The notes under the pieces: model-generated
Told to the model about the DNA's origin: nothing
Database searches by the model: none
What the model saw: only the letters and a program-made list of their open reading frames with translations
Position numbers and translations under genes: made by a program
Shown here: in pieces, positions 16,946 to 26,226 of the stretch
Position numbering within the stretch: position 1 is the first letter of the stretch
Layout of the letters: the number at the start of each line of letters is the position of its first letter
Assembly: GCF_039540575.1 (NCBI RefSeq)
Contig: NZ_BAABFC010000016.1
Location: 6,708-70,707, forward strand
Direction: 5' to 3'
From: Pseudaeromonas paramecii
Lineage (GTDB): Bacteria; Pseudomonadota; Gammaproteobacteria; Enterobacterales; Aeromonadaceae
Length of the DNA stretch: 64,000 bases

Positions 16946-19900
16946 ATGAGCCAATTGTTTCACCTGACCCCGCCCAGCCGGGCCGGGGAACGCCAGACCC
17001 TGGGAAACCTGCCAGGCAGCAGCCTGGCCCTGGCCGCCGCCGAGCTGGTGCGAGCCCATCCGCATCCGGTACTCATTTTGGTGGCCGATACCCCGGCCGC
17101 CCTGCGCCTGGAGCAGGAGCTGCAGTTCCTGCTGCGCGATGCCGACCTGCCGGTGCTGCTGTTCCCGGACTGGGAGACCCTGCCTTACGACAGCTTCTCC
17201 CCCCACCAGGACATCATCTCCCAGCGCCTGGAGACCCTCTATCGCCTGCCGCGCATGGCCAGAGGCGCCCTGATCCTGCCCATCGCCACCCTGATGCTGC
17301 GCTGCGCGCCGGCCAGCTTCATCGACCGCTTCAGCTTACTGGTCAAACCCGGCGACAAGCTGGACCTGCACGGCCTGCGCCGCCGGCTGGAGCAGGCCGG
17401 CTACCTGGCGGTGGAGCAGGTGCTGGAGCACGGCGAGTTCGCCGCCCGGGGCTCCTTGCTGGATCTCTTCCCCATGGGGTCGCGCGAGCCCTACCGCATC
17501 GACTTCTTCGATGACGAGGTGGACACCCTCCGCACCTTCGATCCGGACAGCCAGCGCTCCAGCAGCCCGGTTGCCGAGGTGCGCCTGCTGCCGGCCCACG
17601 AGTTTCCCACGGATCAAGAGGCCATAGAGGGCTTCCGCCAGCGCTACCGGGAGCGCTTCGACATCAGCCGCGCCCCCGAGTGCATCTACCAGCAGGTGAG
17701 CAAGGGCCACTGGCCCGCCGGCATCGAATACTATCTGCCGCTGTTCTTCGAGCAGACCGCCACCCTGCTGGACTACCTGCCGGAGGACAGCCTGCTGCTG
17801 ACCCAGGGGGATCTGCCGGCGGCCAGCCAGCAGTTCTGGGACGACGTGCAGCAGCGCTTTGCCAACCGCCGGGTGGATCCCGCCCGCCCCCTGTTGCCCC
17901 CCGAGGCCCTCTACCTGCCGGTGGATCAGCTGTTCGGCGCCATCAAGCCCTACACCCAGATCCATTTGCAGGCGGAAGCGGCCGAGACCAAGGCCGGCCG
18001 CATCAACCTGCCGGTGGCGGCCCTGCCGGATCTCACCGTGGATGCCCAGGCCGCCGATCCCCTCGCCCGCCTCAAGGCCTTCCTGGCGGAGTACCCCGGC
18101 CGGGTGCTGCTCTGCGCCGAGTCAGAAGGTCGCCGGGAGAGCCTGCGGGATCTGCTGGCCCCCCTGGGTCACCCCCTGCCCGAGTTCACCAGCCTGAGTG
18201 ATTTTGCCCAGGCCAAGGAGACGCTGGGGGTGCTGGTCTGCCCGCTGCAGCAGGGCTTCGTGCTGAGCGACGCCGGCCTGGCCCTCATCGCCGAGGCCGA
18301 GCTGCTGGGGCAGAAGGTGATCCAGCGCCGCCGCCGTGACCGGCAAAAGGGCGGCGCCAGCGGCGATGCCATCATCCGCAACCTGGCGGAGCTGAGCATA
18401 GGCCAGCCGGTGGTGCACCTGGAGCACGGCGTCGGCCGCTACCTGGGGCTGCAGACCATAGATGCCGGCGGCCTGGCCACCGAGTACCTGACCCTGGAGT
18501 ACGCCAATCAGGACAAGCTCTATGTGCCGGTGACCTCCCTGCACCTCATCAGCCGCTATAGCGGCGGCGAGCACCCGCCTCTGCACAAGCTGGGCACCGA
18601 CGCCTGGAACAAGGCGCGCAAGAAGGCCGCCGACAAGGTGCGGGATGTTGCCGCCGAGCTGCTGGATGTCTACGCCCGCCGCGCCGCGCGGCCCGGCCTG
18701 GCCTTCCGCCACGACAAGCAGGCCTATGCCAGCTTCGCCGCCACCTTCCCCTTCGAGGAGACCCCGGATCAGCTCAACGCCATCAATGCGGTGCTGGGGG
18801 ACATGTGTCAGGCCAAGGCCATGGATCGCCTGGTGTGTGGTGACGTGGGCTTCGGCAAGACGGAGGTGGCCATGCGCGCCGCCTTCGTGGCGGTACACGG
18901 CGGCAAGCAGGTGGCGGTGCTGGTGCCCACCACCTTGCTGGCCCAGCAGCACTACGACAACTTCCGTGACCGCTTCGCCAACTGGCCGGTGCGCATCGAG
19001 GTGCTCAGCCGCTTCAAGAGCGCCAAGGAGCAGAAGCTGGCCCTGGACGCCCTGGGGGACGGCAAGCTGGACATCATCATCGGCACCCACAAGCTGTTGT
19101 CCGACGACATTCGCTTCAAGGATCTGGGGCTGCTCATCGTCGATGAGGAGCACAGATTCGGCGTGCGACAAAAAGAGAAGCTCAAGGCCCTGCGGGCGGA
19201 CGTGGATATCCTGACCCTCACCGCCACCCCCATCCCCCGCACCCTGAACATGGCCATGAGCGGCATGCGGGATCTCTCCATCATCGCCACGCCACCGGCC
19301 CGCCGGCTGGCCATCAAGACCTTCGTGCGGGAGTACGACAAGGCGCTGATCCGTGAGGCGGTGCTGCGGGAGCTCAAACGCGGTGGCCAGGTCTACTTCC
19401 TGCACAACGATGTGGAGACCATCGACAAGACCGCCGAACAGCTGGCCGAGCTGTTGCCCGAGGCACGCATCAGCGTGGCCCACGGCCAGATGCGGGAGCG
19501 GGAGCTGGAGAAGGTGATGAGCGACTTCTACCACCAGCGCCACAACCTGCTGGTGTGCACCACCATCATAGAGACCGGCATCGACGTGCCCAGCGCCAAC
19601 ACCATCATCATGGAGCGCGCCGACCGTCTGGGGCTGGCCCAGCTGCACCAGCTGCGTGGCCGGGTCGGTCGCTCCCACCACCAGGCCTACGCCTACCTGC
19701 TCACCCCCCATCCCAAGGCCATGACCCCGGATGCGGTCAAGCGGCTGGAGGCCATCGAATCCCTGGAGGATCTGGGTGCCGGCTTCGTGCTGGCCACCCA
19801 CGATCTGGAGATCCGTGGCGCCGGCGAACTGCTGGGGGACGATCAGAGCGGGCAGATTGAGTCCATCGGTTTCACCCTCTACATGGAGATGCTCGAAGAG

Positions 19901-20395
19901 GCGGTGGCCGCCCTCAAAGAAGGCCGGGAGCCCTCGCTGGATCAGCTGCTCAGCGGCCACACCGACATCGATCTGCGGGTGCCGACCCTGCTGCCGGATG
20001 ACTATATCCCGGATGTGAACATGCGCCTGTCGCTGTACAAGCGCATCGCCAGCGCCGACAGCCCCGCCGCCCTGGATGACCTCAAGGTGGAGCTCATCGA
20101 CCGCTTCGGCCTGTTGCCCGAGCCCGCCAAACACCTGCTGGCCCTGGCGGCCCAACGGTTGCGGGCGGCGCCCCTGGGCATCAAGCGCATCGAGGTGAGT
20201 GCCGGCGGTGCCCTGGTGGAATTCACCGAGCACACCAAGGTGGATCCCATGAAGGTGGTCAGCCTGCTGCAGAGCCAGCCGCGCATCTTCAAGATGGATG
20301 GTCCCACCAAGTTGCGCATCGGCATGCCGGCGGTGGACGCCAAGGCCCGCTTTGGCCTGCTGGAACAGCTGCTCGGCCAGTTGGGTGCGGCGTGA
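16946..20395 (+). CDS. mfd: Transcription-repair coupling factor
   Basis: A 1149-residue ATP-dependent translocase that removes RNA polymerase stalled at DNA lesions and recruits UvrA. Domains in order: UvrB-like N-terminal region (to about 340), the RNA-polymerase-interacting domain (about 470-540, GQPVVHLEHGVGRY), and a RecG-like helicase with Walker A GDVGFGKTEVA, motif II DEEHRFGV, TATPIPRTL and ETGIDVPSANT. A C-terminal TRCF domain follows. The length equals that of E. coli Mfd (1148). It overlaps the DUF2919 gene by four bases (GTGA). Confidence 0.98.
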   Translation: MSQLFHLTPPSRAGERQTLGNLPGSSLALAAAELVRAHPHPVLILVADTPAALRLEQELQFLLRDADLPVLLFPDWETLPYDSFSPHQDIISQRLETLYRLPRMARGALILPIATLMLRCAPASFIDRFSLLVKPGDKLDLHGLRRRLEQAGYLAVEQVLEHGEFAARGSLLDLFPMGSREPYRIDFFDDEVDTLRTFDPDSQRSSSPVAEVRLLPAHEFPTDQEAIEGFRQRYRERFDISRAPECIYQQVSKGHWPAGIEYYLPLFFEQTATLLDYLPEDSLLLTQGDLPAASQQFWDDVQQRFANRRVDPARPLLPPEALYLPVDQLFGAIKPYTQIHLQAEAAETKAGRINLPVAALPDLTVDAQAADPLARLKAFLAEYPGRVLLCAESEGRRESLRDLLAPLGHPLPEFTSLSDFAQAKETLGVLVCPLQQGFVLSDAGLALIAEAELLGQKVIQRRRRDRQKGGASGDAIIRNLAELSIGQPVVHLEHGVGRYLGLQTIDAGGLATEYLTLEYANQDKLYVPVTSLHLISRYSGGEHPPLHKLGTDAWNKARKKAADKVRDVAAELLDVYARRAARPGLAFRHDKQAYASFAATFPFEETPDQLNAINAVLGDMCQAKAMDRLVCGDVGFGKTEVAMRAAFVAVHGGKQVAVLVPTTLLAQQHYDNFRDRFANWPVRIEVLSRFKSAKEQKLALDALGDGKLDIIIGTHKLLSDDIRFKDLGLLIVDEEHRFGVRQKEKLKALRADVDILTLTATPIPRTLNMAMSGMRDLSIIATPPARRLAIKTFVREYDKALIREAVLRELKRGGQVYFLHNDVETIDKTAEQLAELLPEARISVAHGQMRERELEKVMSDFYHQRHNLLVCTTIIETGIDVPSANTIIMERADRLGLAQLHQLRGRVGRSHHQAYAYLLTPHPKAMTPDAVKRLEAIESLEDLGAGFVLATHDLEIRGAGELLGDDQSGQIESIGFTLYMEMLEEAVAALKEGREPSLDQLLSGHTDIDLRVPTLLPDDYIPDVNMRLSLYKRIASADSPAALDDLKVELIDRFGLLPEPAKHLLALAAQRLRAAPLGIKRIEVSAGGALVEFTEHTKVDPMKVVSLLQSQPRIFKMDGPTKLRIGMPAVDAKARFGLLEQLLGQLGAA

Positions 20396-20871
20396 GGCAG
20401 TGGCACTCGCCCCTGACCCCCATGGGGGATCATCCGCTGCCCGGCCCCTGGCTGCTCTGCCTGCTGTTGTGGTGCCGGGGCTACTGGCTGCTGTTGCTGG
20501 CCCTGGCCAGCCGGTCACAAAGCGCCGAGCTGCTCGGCCTGGTCTACCCGGATCCGGTGCAGCTCTACTGGGCATTGGGCTGGGGCACCCCGGCCCTGCT
20601 GGTCTGGCTGGCCTCGGCCTACCGGCAGCGCGCCCCCCATCCCCTGGCCCACGCCCTGTGGCGGCGCGGACGGCCCTTGTGTCTCATCAGTGCCCTGGGT
20701 GAGCTGGCTAACCTGCTGTACGGTCTCTACCTGAGTGACGGCGCCTTCAGCTGGCCGGTAGCCCTGCTGCTGCTGGCCCAGCTGACGAGCCTCGGCTATC
20801 TGTTCAAGAGCCGCCGGCTCAAGGGGCTGTTTGTGGTGACCGCCGCCGAGGCCAACCCCATCCGGCACTAG
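20392..20871 (+). CDS. DUF2919 family inner-membrane protein
   Basis: A 159-residue protein with four predicted helices and the DUF2919 pattern LPGPWLLCLLLWCRGYWLL, VYPDPVQLYWALG and FKSRRLKGLFV. E. coli YfeZ is in the same family. The start is a GTG that overlaps the mfd stop, so translation is coupled to mfd. Its stop TAG lies in a CTAG palindrome that also encodes the stop of the convergent iron-sulfur gene, so neither gene can have its own terminator between them. The function is unknown. Confidence 0.82.
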   Translation: MRQWHSPLTPMGDHPLPGPWLLCLLLWCRGYWLLLLALASRSQSAELLGLVYPDPVQLYWALGWGTPALLVWLASAYRQRAPHPLAHALWRRGRPLCLISALGELANLLYGLYLSDGAFSWPVALLLLAQLTSLGYLFKSRRLKGLFVVTAAEANPIRH

Positions 20872-22226
20872 TCCGCCAGCTGGCCCAGCAGCACCTGGGC
20901 CAGCCCCAGGCTAGGCCGACCGGTGAGCATTCGGATCTGCCAGCCACAGCCAAAGCCACCGCTGATCAAATCCGACTCAGGCGCGGCGGCCAGCGCCGGC
21001 AGCAGCGCCTGGGCCGCCATCTGCCGGGACTCGGCGATGTGCTCGGCCTCCATGCCATAGGTGCCCGCCATGCCGCAGCAGGCCGCCTCGATAAACTGCA
21101 GATCCAGCTGCGGAATGAGCTTGAGCAGCCGGCGCAGCGGCTTTAGGCCCCCCACCGCCTTCTGATGACAATGGGCATGCACCAGCAGGCGGCCGGTTCT
21201 GGGCTTGAACGCCAGCTCCAGGCCGTGGGCCATCAGCTCCCGGGCCAGAAACTCTTCAAGCATCAGCGCCTGCTGCGCCGCATTCTCCAGCCCGTCGGGC
21301 AGCTGTGCTGGCTCAAACAGCTGGCGGTACTCCTCCCGCAGCATCAACAGACTGGAAGGTTCCAGCCCCACCAGGGGGCGACCCGCCGCCAGATGCTGGG
21401 CCAGGGCCGCCAGCAGATGGCGGGCATGCCGCTGGGCCGCCGGGATGCGGCCGATGGAGAAGTCCGCCCGGCCGCTTTCATAAGGGCGACGGCGCGCATC
21501 CTGCGGCGGCAGCAGGTAGACCCGGTAGCCCAGGCGCCGCAACAGGGACAATGCCGCCTGGGCCTCGGCGGGGCGAAACAGGCCGGTCAAGGGGTCCACC
21601 CAGAGTACCAGCTCGCCACGAAGGGGTGCCGCAATCAGCGGCTCGTACCAGCCCTCGCCCTCGGTAAAGCCGGGCGTTAGCGGCAGCGGCAGCTCCGCCT
21701 CCCGCGCCAACCCCAGCAACCGCTCGCCCCAGGCCCGCAGGCGTGGCGAGCGGTTGCGCCAGGCCAGCAGCCGCGCCAGCCAGGGAAAGCGCAGCAGCCA
21801 CAAGGGCCCCGCGGCCAGCAGCCAGGCCCGCAGGCTGCTGCCATGACGGGCCACTAGTTGGGCCTGATACTCGGCCTTGATGGTGGCCATGTCCACATAG
21901 GCCTCGCATTCGCGCTTGCAGCCCTTGCAGCCGATGCAGGAGTCCAAGGCTTGCGCCAGGGCGGGATCGGTGAGCCAATCCTGCTCCTGCGGCCGGTTCA
22001 ATGCCTGCTTGAGCAGACGAATGCGTCCGCCCGGTGAGCGATCCGGTGCCGGCATCAGCCGGTAGCTGGGGCACATGACTCCCTTGGCGGTCACCTGCTC
22101 GCAAACCCCGCTGCGGATGCAGACCGCCACCGCCCGGGCAAAATCGCCCCCCTGGGCCGGGATGTCGGCATAGGCGTCCCCCTGCCCCTGCTCGTGATAG
22201 GCCGACCAGTTCAATACTGTCTTCAT
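20868..22226 (-). CDS. (Fe-S)-binding CCG-domain protein, GlpC/GlcF-like orphan
   Basis: A 452-residue protein resembling the C-terminal iron-sulfur part of FAD-linked oxidases. The N-terminal region has CIRSGVC and a second cluster motif CIGCKGCKRECEAYVD near residue 96. Two CCG-like regions follow, including HCHQKAVGG and the typical EAACCGMAGTYG near residue 395. Such proteins pass electrons from a flavoprotein dehydrogenase to quinones or another acceptor. No FAD-oxidase gene is beside it, and the first cluster motif is irregular (CIRSGVCE ... CPSY). It may be a split version of a YdiJ-like fused enzyme. The substrate is unknown. Confidence 0.78.
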   Translation of the reverse strand: MKTVLNWSAYHEQGQGDAYADIPAQGGDFARAVAVCIRSGVCEQVTAKGVMCPSYRLMPAPDRSPGGRIRLLKQALNRPQEQDWLTDPALAQALDSCIGCKGCKRECEAYVDMATIKAEYQAQLVARHGSSLRAWLLAAGPLWLLRFPWLARLLAWRNRSPRLRAWGERLLGLAREAELPLPLTPGFTEGEGWYEPLIAAPLRGELVLWVDPLTGLFRPAEAQAALSLLRRLGYRVYLLPPQDARRRPYESGRADFSIGRIPAAQRHARHLLAALAQHLAAGRPLVGLEPSSLLMLREEYRQLFEPAQLPDGLENAAQQALMLEEFLARELMAHGLELAFKPRTGRLLVHAHCHQKAVGGLKPLRRLLKLIPQLDLQFIEAACCGMAGTYGMEAEHIAESRQMAAQALLPALAAAPESDLISGGFGCGWQIRMLTGRPSLGLAQVLLGQLAD

Positions 22227-22323
22227 CTTGTGTCCTACTGCTGTCCTGGCTCAGGTCACATCAAGAAGGGTGCCAGCAGACAAGCGCGGTTTTGATGGGC
22301 ATGGCGTGGGAAAAGACGGCAAA

Positions 22324-22345
22324 AAGGGCCCGCTGTCGGGCCCTT
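22324..22345 (-). terminator. Intrinsic terminator after the GNAT-nitrilase gene
   Basis: On the minus strand AAGGGCCCG and CGGGCCCTT form a nine-base-pair stem around a four-base loop, followed by TTT. It is 40 bases beyond the stop of the minus-strand gene that ends at 22388. Confidence 0.8.
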
Positions 22346-22387
22346 GTGTGGGACAGTGTCGCAATGCCGACAAGGCCGATTAGTCGG

Positions 22388-23971
22388 CTAGGACTCCTCC
22401 GCCTGGTCGTTTTCTATCCACTCCACCCGATAAAGATCGTGGCGTCTGTCCTTGTAGTTGCGCACGCCACCCTGGTGACGCAGCCGCTTGAGCTTGTCCA
22501 ACTCCAGATCCGTGATGAGCAGCATCTCGGTATTGGGGGTGGTCTCCGCCAGGGTGGCATCATGGGGAAAGCTGAAGTCCGACGGGGTTAGCACCGCCGA
22601 CTGGGCGTACTGGATGTTAACGTTATCGAGACGAGGCAGGTTGCCCACGCTGCCGCTCATCACCACATAGCACTCGTTCTCGATGGCCCGGGCCTGGGCG
22701 CAGTAACGCACCCGCAGGTAGCCATTCTTGGTCTCGGTCCAGAACGGGATGAACAGGATCTGCAGCCCCTGATCCATCAGCAGCCTGCCCAGCTCGGGAA
22801 ACTCGCAGTCGTAACAGATGAGGATGCCTATCTTGCCGGCATCGGTATTGAACACCTGCAACCGGTGGCCACCGCGCATGTTCCACAACCTGTGCTCCGT
22901 GGGGGTGATGTGCAGCTTGTACTGGGTCTCCCAGGTACCGTCGCGGCGGAACAGGTAGGCCACATTGTACATCTCCCCCTCCTCCATCAGGGGCAGGCTG
23001 CCGGCGATGATGTTGATGTTGTAATGCACCGCCATGCGGGCGATGGCCTCGCACACCGGCGGGGTAAATTCGCTGGCCAGCAACCGCATGGCTTCGGCGG
23101 TGGGGGTATCCAGCGGAAATTGCCCCATCAGGGGCACGTTGAAAAACTCCGGCAGCAGGGCGAAGTCGGCCTGGTAGTCCGCCAGGGCATCGATGAAGTA
23201 CTCCACCTGCTGCAACAGATCGTCGAGGGACTCCACCCGGCGCATCTGCCACTGTACGGCGCCAACCCGCACGTTGGTCTTGACGCCGCCCACCAGCGGC
23301 CGCTCCCGGGCCTGGAAGTCATAGTTGACCCACTTGAGCAGGGTGGCATAGCCCGCCGAGTCGTTATCCTCCGGCAGATAGCCGGTCATGATCTTGCTGA
23401 CCTTGAAGTCATTGGACAGCTGGAAACTCAGCACGGGATCGTAGAGCTCCTTGTTGCCGACTTTTTCCAGGTACTCCTCGGGAGTCAGACTGTCGGCATA
23501 TTGGTGGTAGTTGGGGATCCGACCACCAGCGATGATGGCTTTGAGGTTGAACTTGCGGCACAGCTCCTTGCGGGCATCGTACAGCCGACGCCCCAGCCGC
23601 ATGCCGCGGTAATCCGGGTGGATAAACACATCCACGCCATAGAGCACATCACCGTTGGGATCATGGGTGGAGAGGGTGCAGTTGTCGGTGATCTCGGCAT
23701 AGGTATGCTCATCCCCGAAGCTCTGGTAATCGACGATCATGGCCAGGGCCACCGCCACCACCCGCCCCTTGTCCTCGATGCACAGCTGGCCTTCGGGGAA
23801 GCGGGCGATCTGCTGGCGGTACTTGTCCCGGGTCAGGCGAAACAGGCCCCCCAACCCCTTGTACACCTCCTGCCAGATGGTGCGCACATCGTCAAAATCC
23901 TGAGGCCGCAGCTGGCGCAAGCGCAGCTTATGGGGGTTTTCCACGACCCCACTTTCATTTTGTCCCGTCAT
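22388..23971 (-). CDS. GNAT acetyltransferase-carbon-nitrogen hydrolase fusion
   Basis: A 527-residue two-domain protein. Residues 15-200 form a GNAT domain with the acetyl-CoA loop HPDYRGMRLGRRLYDARKELC. Residues 228-500 form a nitrilase-superfamily domain with the full catalytic triad: Glu in LLPEFFN, Lys in QYKLHITP and Cys in CYDCEFPE. The fusion is known in many proteobacteria, but substrates are poorly defined; amide hydrolysis combined with acyl transfer is a reasonable expectation. It is a single-gene unit with its own terminator. The domain calls are firm; the biological role is not. Confidence 0.9.
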   Translation of the reverse strand: MTGQNESGVVENPHKLRLRQLRPQDFDDVRTIWQEVYKGLGGLFRLTRDKYRQQIARFPEGQLCIEDKGRVVAVALAMIVDYQSFGDEHTYAEITDNCTLSTHDPNGDVLYGVDVFIHPDYRGMRLGRRLYDARKELCRKFNLKAIIAGGRIPNYHQYADSLTPEEYLEKVGNKELYDPVLSFQLSNDFKVSKIMTGYLPEDNDSAGYATLLKWVNYDFQARERPLVGGVKTNVRVGAVQWQMRRVESLDDLLQQVEYFIDALADYQADFALLPEFFNVPLMGQFPLDTPTAEAMRLLASEFTPPVCEAIARMAVHYNINIIAGSLPLMEEGEMYNVAYLFRRDGTWETQYKLHITPTEHRLWNMRGGHRLQVFNTDAGKIGILICYDCEFPELGRLLMDQGLQILFIPFWTETKNGYLRVRYCAQARAIENECYVVMSGSVGNLPRLDNVNIQYAQSAVLTPSDFSFPHDATLAETTPNTEMLLITDLELDKLKRLRHQGGVRNYKDRRHDLYRVEWIENDQAEES

Positions 23972-24147
23972 CGAGCACTCCTGTTGCCACCGGACTCGGG
24001 TTGAGGTGGCAGTAACAGAGAGGAAACCCGAGCAGTGAACTAGCTGATTTATTTCAGAAACAAATAAGCCACCGCTAACAAGTCTAGTTGATAGCTCCCA
24101 AGACTAACGGCTCGATTGACAACATCGGCAGACCGCAGGCATGCAAA

Positions 24148-24170
24148 AGGGGCCGTCAAAGACGGCCCCT
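24148..24170 (-). terminator. Intrinsic terminator after ndh
   Basis: AGGGGCCGTC and GACGGCCCCT form a ten-base-pair stem around a three-base loop, followed on the minus strand by TTTTG. It lies 35 bases downstream of the ndh stop codon. Confidence 0.85.
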
Positions 24171-24204
24171 CAATCTAGGTGCTCAGCGCGAGTGCGGTAG
24201 TAAA

Positions 24205-25521
24205 TCAGTGCAGCTTGAGGCGCGGGCGCAGGATGCGGTTGATCTGCCCCACCAGCATCATCAGCCCGGTCTTGATGTAACCGTGCAGCGCAATCTGGTG
24301 CATGCGGTACAAGGAGACGTAGACGAAGCGCGCCAGGCGGCCTTCCACCATCATGGAGCCCCGCATCAGGTTGCCCATCAGGCTGCCCACTGTGCTGAAG
24401 CGGCTCATGGAGACCAGGGAACCGTAATCCACATAGCTGTAGGACTTGAGCTCACGGCCCTGCATCATGGCCAGTATGTTGGCCAGGGCGCGATCGGCCA
24501 TCTGGTGAGCAGACTGGGCACGGGGCGGCACGAACTTGCCTTCCTCGCCCATGGGACAGGCCGCCACGTCGCCGATGGCGAAGATATGATCGTCCCGGGT
24601 GGTTTGCAGCGTGGTCTTCACCACCAGCTGGTTGATGCGGTTGGTTTCCAGCCCGCCGATCTCTTTCATGAAGTCCGGTGCCTTGATGCCGGCGGCCCAG
24701 ACCATGAGGTTGGCTTCGATCAGCTCGCCATCCTTGGTCTTGAGCCCCTCGGGCGTGGCTTCACTGACGAAGGTGGCGGTGCGCACATCCACCCCCAGCT
24801 GGCTCAGCTCGTGGTGGGCGGCGGCAGAGATGCGCTCCGGCAGGGCCGGCAGGATGCGCGGGCCGGCTTCCACCACCGTCACCTTGAGGCTGTCACGGGT
24901 CAGGTGCTTGTAGCCATAGGCCGCCAGCTCTTCCACCGCATTGTACAGCTCGGCGGACAGCTCCACCCCGGTGGCACCGGCGCCGACGATGGCGATCTTC
25001 ACCTTCTGCTGCGGCTGGCAGGTCAGATCCCCCGGCTTGCAATCGCTGGCAAACTGCAGGAACTGGTTCATCAGCAGGCCGTGGAAGCGGAAGGCCTGAT
25101 CCGGGCTGTCCAGGAAGATACAGTTGTCCCGCACGCCGGGAGTGCCGAAGTCGTTGGACACTGAGCCCAGGGCGATGACCAGGTAGTCATACTCCAGTTC
25201 ACGCTCGTCCAGCACCAGCTCGCCCTTCTCGCCGTAGATGGGGGCCAGAACGATGCGCTTATCTTCCCGCTTGATGCCGGTGAGGCTGCCCAGCTGGAAT
25301 TCAAAACCATGATTGCGGGCATGGGACTGGTAGCTCAGGGCATCGATGCCCGCATCCAGTGAACCGGCTGCCACCTCGTGCAACAGGGGCTTCCACAGGT
25401 GGGTGCGGTTGCGATCCACTAAGGTGATCTGGGCCTTGCCCTTCTTGCCCAGCTTGCGGCCCAGTTTGGTCGCCAGTTCCAGGCCGCCGGCGCCCCCGCC
25501 GACAACGACAATCTTGGTCAT
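24205..25521 (-). CDS. ndh: NADH:quinone oxidoreductase type II (NDH-2)
   Basis: A 438-residue membrane-associated flavoprotein that oxidises NADH with quinone without pumping protons. The FAD-binding start VVVGGGAGGLELATKLG and the second, NAD-binding GAGATGVELSAEL are both intact; FAIGDVAACP marks the FAD end. The C-terminal region has an amphipathic stretch suited to membrane attachment. It follows ycfP by 66 bases on the same strand, as in E. coli, where ycfP and ndh are also neighbours. In a nitrogen fixer, NDH-2 can contribute to respiratory protection, but nothing in the sequence shows that here. Confidence 0.96.
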   Translation of the reverse strand: MTKIVVVGGGAGGLELATKLGRKLGKKGKAQITLVDRNRTHLWKPLLHEVAAGSLDAGIDALSYQSHARNHGFEFQLGSLTGIKREDKRIVLAPIYGEKGELVLDERELEYDYLVIALGSVSNDFGTPGVRDNCIFLDSPDQAFRFHGLLMNQFLQFASDCKPGDLTCQPQQKVKIAIVGAGATGVELSAELYNAVEELAAYGYKHLTRDSLKVTVVEAGPRILPALPERISAAAHHELSQLGVDVRTATFVSEATPEGLKTKDGELIEANLMVWAAGIKAPDFMKEIGGLETNRINQLVVKTTLQTTRDDHIFAIGDVAACPMGEEGKFVPPRAQSAHQMADRALANILAMMQGRELKSYSYVDYGSLVSMSRFSTVGSLMGNLMRGSMMVEGRLARFVYVSLYRMHQIALHGYIKTGLMMLVGQINRILRPRLKLH

Positions 25522-25587
25522 AACAGCTTACCTTTCATCAAAAAACGAAGGGGCCAAATAGCCCCTACCAATGTGGAAATGATCGGT

Positions 25588-26127
25588 TCAGGCGAGCTTG
25601 AAGGCCTTGATGGCCTGCAGATGCGCCGAGATATTCTTGAACTTGTGAGTCTCGGTCGAATCCCAGATTATGTTGTAATAATCCTTCAGCTCCTGTTCAG
25701 TGGCGCCATTATCCACCACTTCATCGTTAACAGAAAGGATACATATGCATTTGCCGGCATTTTTTTTACGAAATTCGGTTACACATTTGGTGGCGATGTC
25801 GTCATATTCTTCCGGTCTTTCTATCTTGCCCACCATGTTGAGCTCCGGATGGAGATTGGGGTTGAACACCGCCTGCTTGATGCCGCACAAGAAGCCGATC
25901 CGCTCACTCCAGTAGCCCCCCAGGCCCACCCCGCAGATCAGTGGCTTGGGATCGTCGCTCATGGCCAGTTGCTTGTGCACTTCCTTGAGCAGGTGGCTCA
26001 TATCATGTCGCGGATGTATGGTGCTGTAGTGAACAAAACGGACATCCGGATCAATGAATTGCAACTGCATGACCTTTTCGTGGTTACCCGGGCTGGTAGC
26101 ATCGAATCCGTGCAAATAGATAATCAT
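25588..26127 (-). CDS. ycfP: YcfP alpha/beta-hydrolase-like protein
   Basis: A 179-residue protein that follows E. coli YcfP (UPF0227) end to end: MIIYLHGFDATSPGNHEKV, LQFIDPDVRF, LICGVGLGGYWSERIGFLC, FNPNLHPELNM, ATKCVTEFRKKN and THKFKNISAHLQAIKAFK. The nucleophile-elbow position reads GVGLGG, with no serine in the usual GxSxG position, so hydrolase activity is doubtful. Its base composition is noticeably more AT-rich than that of its neighbours. Role unknown. Confidence 0.94.
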   Translation of the reverse strand: MIIYLHGFDATSPGNHEKVMQLQFIDPDVRFVHYSTIHPRHDMSHLLKEVHKQLAMSDDPKPLICGVGLGGYWSERIGFLCGIKQAVFNPNLHPELNMVGKIERPEEYDDIATKCVTEFRKKNAGKCICILSVNDEVVDNGATEQELKDYYNIIWDSTETHKFKNISAHLQAIKAFKLA

Positions 26128-26226
26128 GTGACTCCCTCATCGCGCCGTATTGTAACGACCATATCAGGTTAGCCTATCCCGACCAAGGGCCGCAGCGGGC
26201 TAAGCTTGCGGCGGATCAAACTTGCC

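Noticed and set aside
18122..20575. A very long open frame antisense to mfd (more than 800 codons)
   Set aside because: It is Gly/Gln/Leu/His-rich with no domain logic, and mfd on the other strand is a complete, well-conserved gene. Long antisense frames are common in GC-rich DNA with strong codon bias.
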